Translations under genes and position numbers: made by a program
The notes under the pieces: generated by a model
Databases searched by the model: none
What the model saw: the letters and a program-made list of their open reading frames with translations, nothing else
Told to the model about the DNA's origin: nothing
Part shown: one piece after another, positions 58,501-64,000 of the stretch
Layout: the number at the start of each line of letters is the position of its first letter
Numbering within the stretch: the stretch's first letter is position 1
NCBI RefSeq assembly: GCF_947623445.1
Contig: NC_135243.1
Coordinates: forward strand, 622,501 to 686,500
From: Clavelina lepadiformis
Lineage: Eukaryota > Chordata > Ascidiacea > Aplousobranchia > Clavelinidae
Direction: 5' to 3'
DNA: 64,000 nt

Positions 58501-61476
58501 AAGTTTATTGTCAAGAAAAGTTACCTTTGGTTTTCCTTGGAGAGTTTGTTCAATAATTTGCCTATAACCTCATCTTTGGAAATGACATCACCAGTTGCAA
58601 TCTATGAAAACATAAACATGTTTGTGATGTCACAATAATAAAACAACTTTAGCAGGGTGAAGGTGAATATAAAACTGTAGCAATTGATCACACTTGAACA
58701 TGGCTTGAAAGGCTATCAATGACATTAATTATTAACTTTGGATGAAACAAAAATAAAAGCCAAGCAAAGCGATGACATCATGATCACGTGCACATCATGT
58801 TCATGAGACAACTCACGTCAATTTTATTTGCTTTTTCCTCCACATTCCCAATATCGACTCCTCCCTCGTGGTGGAAGAGGATCGTGTTGCATCCGCGTGT
58901 CGAGTGGATGCATATGTAAAATTCCTCCTCCTTCACATGAACACACATGAAAATAAAAAACACTTTCGGAACAAACATGTCGTTAGTTAACACTATCATA
59001 GAAAACCATTGATTGCCATTAGCAGGTTTGCTGAACCAGACAAGAAACCTGAGTTAAGCCTTCTTGGTCATTTGTACGTGGAACGATGCAACTTACGAGT
59101 TATAAGCTGTCAGCTTAATAAAGTGCTCACTTATATGTGATGTCATAGTACAGAAACTAAATTAATTACAGGACTCCCTGAAGACAGTGGATCAATACCA
59201 ATTAAAGGGAGTTTGCTAAATAGATTGCTACTCAACTTCAAGCCAAGCACAAAGACATTCTTAGGAAAATCTTTTAATTCTAGTGTTTAACAAAGTTTAC
59301 ATTCTGGAGGTAAACTCCAATCCCACAAAGTACACATATGATATAACAAATGTGTGATCATAAGTTTTTTTTTTGACTGAAGATATGAATTCACCGGGAA
59401 ATTAAAATATTACATAGTCAATCGTTCTAATGACCATAGCACTTAACAAACCTTGCTCTATCCCCCTTTATATAGTAGAAATGTCAGCTTTTACATGAAA
59501 ACTAGCATGATGGCACATGTGTTAAGAAAGCATGTTCATAATTTCTGCAATGACCAAGGTAGCATGTCCCAGAAAAGGTTGATGTGTGTGTCTGCATTTG
59601 CAAAAGTGTCTGAATGTTTTTAAATGACATGTGTTTCCCGAGAATTATCATTCTAGGTCAATTGGTACCACACTTTCCTTCAAAATCGTTTTAGTTAAAT
59701 GCAGCTCACTAGCCAACATTTGGCAGTTTATTTAACCTAGTAGCATATGTTGCTTTTAATTATGTGGGTCACGCTTTGTTGGCAGATGGCCTCTACGCCA
59801 TGAACAGGAAATTTGACACCAACATAATTGTCAGCAAGCGGTTGAAACAGGAAACTTTTGCAACTGTCTTAGCTATTTTAACTTCCTTTAATTGCGTTCT
59901 GACTTTGCATTTCTTAAGGAAAAAAGTATCGTTAACTCCGGTATAATTTCTAAACACAAGTTTGATGTAAATACATTGCCCGTCAGTCTCTGAAATTGGT
60001 GGGAAGTGGATACTTGTGCCTTGTGAATCTTCATGCCTGCCTTCAGCATTGGAAGGTATCACAAACATTTACAGGGTCAAAACAACATCTGCGTAAGAAA
60101 AACTGCAACTAAATTCATTTGGAGCTCCAAACGTGTTTTATTTGTATGTGGACAAAGGGCGGGAAGCCAATCTTCATGCGCACTGCCTAATGTTGGATAG
60201 ACAGGCAGCATGACCAACTAGAAATCACTGCTAATGATTTTGGAGTAACATGCACATGTCTGGCAGACTCATTGATTGCAAAGTGCCGTTATGCTTGACT
60301 AACCACAAACAATAGAGGTCAACATGGACATGCACTATATAATATACAAATGATGGGCATGCACTGTAATTTTACATTTTTTGTCTTCATTAAAAAAAAT
60401 TATTCCATGCCAAGAGTGGTCTCAAATGGTAAGTCTCTTCATCTTTAAAAAGTACCTGCCTTTTACTTTCTTGGGAAACAAAAAAGTTTCCAACACAAAA
60501 TGAAAAATTTTTCTACATCCAAAAACAGCAAAAATGCTAGACATTGCAAACATCTTGTTGAAAGTTGGCAGATGATCAATTGAGGTTTGCATGGGAGGTT
60601 TCACTTTGAATTTTAGGCAAATATGTGGGCCAAGATGTCTTAGCACAATGTCTACATTATCAGAATATTGAACAAAGTACGCATTGAACCCATGGTCTAT
60701 ATTTGTCAAAAAAATTCCCGGTAAGAATTTATGAAATCTGCAGCCAGAAAACTTGCTTTGACAACATTACCAATAAAACCAATGATTACCTGTGCATGTG
60801 GCACAAACGGTTCGACGACGAAATTCTTCAAAAGTCCTTTTGTCTTCCCAATGTTTATCTCTTTCAGCATCCTGTCATCAACCCACTTCTTCACTCCAGC
60901 CAAGTCCGTATTAATTTTTATCAAACCAAGCTTGCCACGGCGTTTGATTAGCTGGTCAGGCTTTACGATTAGTTTCTGAAAGAAAAAATGTTAAACAACT
61001 TATTAACACATCATGAGATTTTACAGTTGTTAAATGAAAAAGATAACTTGCCAAAACAACATAGATTATCGCCATGTATATGTGCAATATAATGTATTAA
61101 GCCCTTAAAAAATCGTTACCATAGACTCGTATTACAATACATATTACATTACACGCATAATAAAATTACAATCTACAGGCGATACATACATGAAATTTCA
61201 GAAGCTGTGATTAGGCAAATATCATGTACACATACATAAATCTTGTATAAGCCATACTTAGCAATGCAATAAATTGAGCTGGGTAATAACATTTTTAAAA
61301 TTAATTTTTCAACCTACCTCAGTTAAAAGCCATGAATGGTGATTGATTTCTTCGGGCCAATTAGTGGTCAAAGAGACCGAAACAAATCGAAACTTGTTGC
61401 TGAGGTGAACATCCTCACTTAAATTGCTGCAGAGAATTCGCTTGGCCGTGACCTCATCTATTGCTTTAGCTGACAT
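49599..61476 (-). CDS. ACLY: ATP-citrate synthase (ATP-citrate lyase), complete
   Basis: Twenty-five coding exons from 61318-61476 to 49599-49853: 60790-60975, 58817-58930, 58525-58601, 58315-58394, 58085-58137, 57663-57859, 56657-56855, 56275-56392, 56005-56162, 55200-55329, 54778-54895, 54499-54695, 54117-54193, 52914-53110, 52586-52667, 52435-52516, 52112-52268, 51769-51862, 51271-51425, 51111-51184, 50747-50823, 50535-50678 and 49924-50037 lie between. They join in phase to 1097 aa (human 1101). ATP-grasp and CoA-ligase parts: [47 protein letters not shown]. The phospho-histidine is His756 in [13 protein letters not shown]. The citrate-synthase-like C-terminus ends [15 protein letters not shown]. 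Cytosolic enzyme: citrate + CoA + ATP gives acetyl-CoA + oxaloacetate + ADP + Pi, feeding lipid synthesis and acetylation. The linker keeps an Akt/PKA-type site, SRTSSF (Ser458, human Ser455). Confidence 0.97.
50069..50216. repeat. 34-bp minisatellite in ACLY intron 23
   Basis: A little over four tandem units of about 34 bp, with core CATGTGGTGGTGATGACAGT followed by GCTATATACCGCC, between coding exons 24 (49924-50037) and 23 (50535-50678). Minus-strand frames over it are translated repeat, not genes. Confidence 0.92.
53131..53242. repeat. 21-bp minisatellite in ACLY intron 14
   Basis: About five units of AAGATCATATTAGACCACAA plus one base, starting 20 bp from coding exon 15 (52914-53110). 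One unit has an extra TA. Confidence 0.92.
53719..54062. repeat. 23-bp minisatellite in ACLY intron 14, about 15 units
   Basis: About 15 units with core AAGGAATATATGAAAGATAA. Two units carry the variant AATATGCGAAATATAA in an ordered higher pattern (variant, two standard, variant, two standard). It lies 55 bp from coding exon 14 (54117-54193). The long minus-strand frames here (repeating [12 protein letters not shown]) are an artefact of the 23-bp repeat and not a protein. Confidence 0.95.
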
Positions 61477-64000
61477 GACAACACGTTGGTTTTAACACTA
61501 AGTCAGGGCAAAATAAGAGAAATCCTGAAATTTTCACGTCTGTCGACTGTTTACAAGGAACACTGGATAAAGAAAATCTTGCCTATGAAAAAATAGACAT
61601 CAGCAATTCAATTTAACATTCAAATTACTCTATTCAGAATAATAAAGTAGAAAGATTTAAAGCAATAGCAATGGCTATATAGTGAAATAGTGAATGTATG
61701 GTAAAAATGTGGCAGATGCACAAACCAAAAAAGTTTGTCGCAATACTTTCATACACAGTCACCCATACTGCAAAGTATGGCAGATTCATGAACATGCATG
61801 CTGAAACTATTTATCGTCAGGCCGATTTACAATAATTAAGGGAAAATGCTTGTTTGAACGCAAATTTTTAATAAATAAACAGAGAATTGAGGCTTTTGTG
61901 TACAACAGCACGCCAAAATTACGGCCTTCGCACTCATGATTATTATTGAATTAAAATCAATAAATAAAAAAATTAGCTGTAGAGAATATTACCATCAGGA
62001 CATAGATATCTTGTATATCACAATGATAGATTATAAATCACATCTCGACAAGGTCCCGAGCCAGACTATATGGCAAGAGACTACACCCAAGATTTTTTTC
62101 TAAAATGGCATTGCACACCAGGGCAAACCAATGTCTAAAAAAAAGGAGGCACTAACTTATGCTCCAATTTTTATACGCTTAAAAATTACTGTTTAAAACC
62201 AGTTGATATCTCAAAACAAAAGCAAACGGGAAACACTGATTTTTTTCCAAATTTTTATTGTTAGGGCCGCACCTTCCGTACACAAACGCCGGGCAGCCTT
62301 GAGCCACGAGTCGCACTGCACACCATGATTTTGTTCTAACACCTGAGATCTCGGCGAAAACTACCATACTCTGTAATCAGAGTCTCGAGCTTGAATAAAA
62401 TGCTTCTAACGCTATTTAGTTCCCATTGTACCCTACCAAGTGCAATTGTGGAATCAGTTAACTTTGTCCGTTAAAGGTTTATGCCAGCTGCTAAAAAACT
62501 GTATTTTTGTGCCAACACAACACTAACATTACATGAAAATATTTCAATTTAAAAACGTACCGACTGACCAACTTAAAACTAGGTAGCCTACATATGCATG
62601 CCTAAGTCAAAAATTGACATGAACCAAAATCCGCCGGAGAAAAAACTGCGTTTAATTTGCAGCGTGGATATTGCTTGAAAAGGGCCTAGGCTAGATTCTA
62701 GATAGCCTGGTGGCAAAACAACAAGTATAGGCATATCCGCACATTTCATTTTCGCTTTTAACTACTTTAAAGTGTAAGCAGAACAGAGCTGCGACCATCA
62801 TAGCACTCACTGGCTCTGTCGTTCTATAAAACAACAATCAATTGCAGGCTTTAAAGGTCTGCGTTCCTGCCAATGTTGTTTATTTTTTTCAACCTCGAAG
62901 CAATTCAACCAGATCGCGCTTTTAAATCAATCCGCTACGTGGGCAAGAAGACGTGCTATTTATTTACTTATTTGTTGTTTCTAAGATGTCGATGAAGCAA
63001 AACTACAATAGTTGTTTTCAACATTAGTTTTTCATTTCTTAAATAAAACTCGTTTGCTTATTTTTCGCCATTGATTTTGGGAAACAAAACGAATGGTATT
63101 AGACAAAATGCACACACGTTATTTGCCCTCGGGACATTGCTTCAGCTCTCTCGTTCATTGATTTTTATATAGTGTCAAACTTTTTATTTTTGATGATTTA
63201 CTGTGCAGTAACCCGTATGTAGTAGCCTACTGGTAAACAAACTAAAAAAAGCCCAAAGGCTTAAAAGGTGTAACATGAAAGGCCTTGAAACGTACGTGGT
63301 GCTATCAAGTTGATAGCTTAGCACGATCCATCAAACCTTGACCATTATTCTGCTTCATTGCACTGATAAAAGGTTAGCACCATGCAGATAGCAAGTAATC
63401 AACCGAACCAAAGTTAGTAAATATAAAGTAAAGCTACATTATTTTTAAGGTTGTCTAATAGAGGTAGTTATAAAGAGCGTAGTTTTTTATTGTATGTCGT
63501 TTGTTAGTGATCGCCGACAGATTTGTAGTAGTTAGACCGCTTAACTCAAAATGAAGTGGCTTGGTTTGAGAAATATAAAGTAACCAAAGTCTCGTAAAAA
63601 AGTCACACCACGTTTAGATCTACCCATGAACATTCTGATGTTTCGAACCCTTTAGTTTTTTATATTAACCTCTCTACGTTATTTCAACTTATCTGAAGTT
63701 GATATTGTAATAGCGTTTACTGAAAAGTCGTAAAAGCCAATTTTAACTAGTTGAGTGCAAACAATTCTTGAATTTTTTGCTCTAAAATACTATCTGTATT
63801 TCATAAATCGACAAGACTCATTGAATTACCCAATTAAAAACAAAACGACAGTTATGACAAACATGACTCTAAAAACTCGATAAATATTCCTTGTTATTAC
63901 CGAATTTTTAATACATGGATTATTTGTTAAAACTTGTTGCTTTTTTGATCACAAAATCAGAAATTGTTAAATTTCACCCTCCCTTTACCAAAATTGGTAA
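61477..64000. other. Region upstream of ACLY
   Basis: Probably contains ACLY 5' UTR exon(s) and promoter, not identified. It holds dispersed repeats: 61810-61975 matches 44690-44820, and 63055-63290 resembles the 40.4-41.1 kb repeat. No coding exon is recognised on either strand to the end of the window. Confidence 0.45.

Overview
The window is animal nuclear DNA: AT-rich, with multi-exon genes bearing GT-AG introns, DNA transposons, a tRNA-derived SINE and long minisatellites. Gene content (ATP-citrate lyase, UBE2F, CNEP1R1, WSCD sulfotransferases, a GAS2-type calponin-homology gene), compact introns and many TGACGTCA-type words suggest a marine invertebrate, with an ascidian (Ciona-like) as my best guess. 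The species call is inference only.

Left part (1-30 kb): a tandem cluster built from two convergent genes. One is a WSCD-type membrane sulfotransferase (+ strand: anchor, two WSC domains, sulfotransferase domain, 8 exons). The other is a GAS2-like CH-domain protein with a C-terminal membrane anchor (- strand, 11 exons, 716 aa). The parental-looking locus is 18.9-30.0 kb, where both genes can be read complete and in frame. At 0.2-6.5 kb lies a duplicate holding only the 3' halves of both genes. At 9.4-11.9 kb lies a second full-length but broken WSCD copy, and at 12.1-12.3 kb an inverted fragment of a further copy. Spacers between copies are themselves duplicated. One contains a 2.4-kb array of a C-free decamer, another an orphan copy of the WSCD upstream region. 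A degraded mobile-element ORF of a recurrent invertebrate family sits in intron 4 of the intact WSCD gene.

Middle part (30-48 kb): two divergently oriented six-finger C2H2 genes sharing an N-terminal module (33.3-37.0 kb), a tRNA-derived SINE at the 3' end of the first, CNEP1R1 (38.1-39.4 kb, six small exons) bracketed by two inverted copies of a hAT-type MITE, an intronless UBE2F (43.0-43.5 kb), and a 2.7-kb hAT transposon with clean 8-bp target duplications and a spliced transposase carrying one frameshift (45.35-48.09 kb).

Right part (48-64 kb): a complete 25-exon ATP-citrate lyase gene on the - strand (61476 to 49599, 1097 aa), with a GC-AG intron and three intronic minisatellites. Upstream of it only dispersed repeats and unassigned AT-rich sequence are seen.

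Functionally the genes are housekeeping (acetyl-CoA supply, neddylation, nuclear-envelope lipid phosphatase control) plus lineage-specific families (WSCD cluster, CH-tail-anchor gene, zinc fingers). Exon models were built by hand from splice sites and reading phase.
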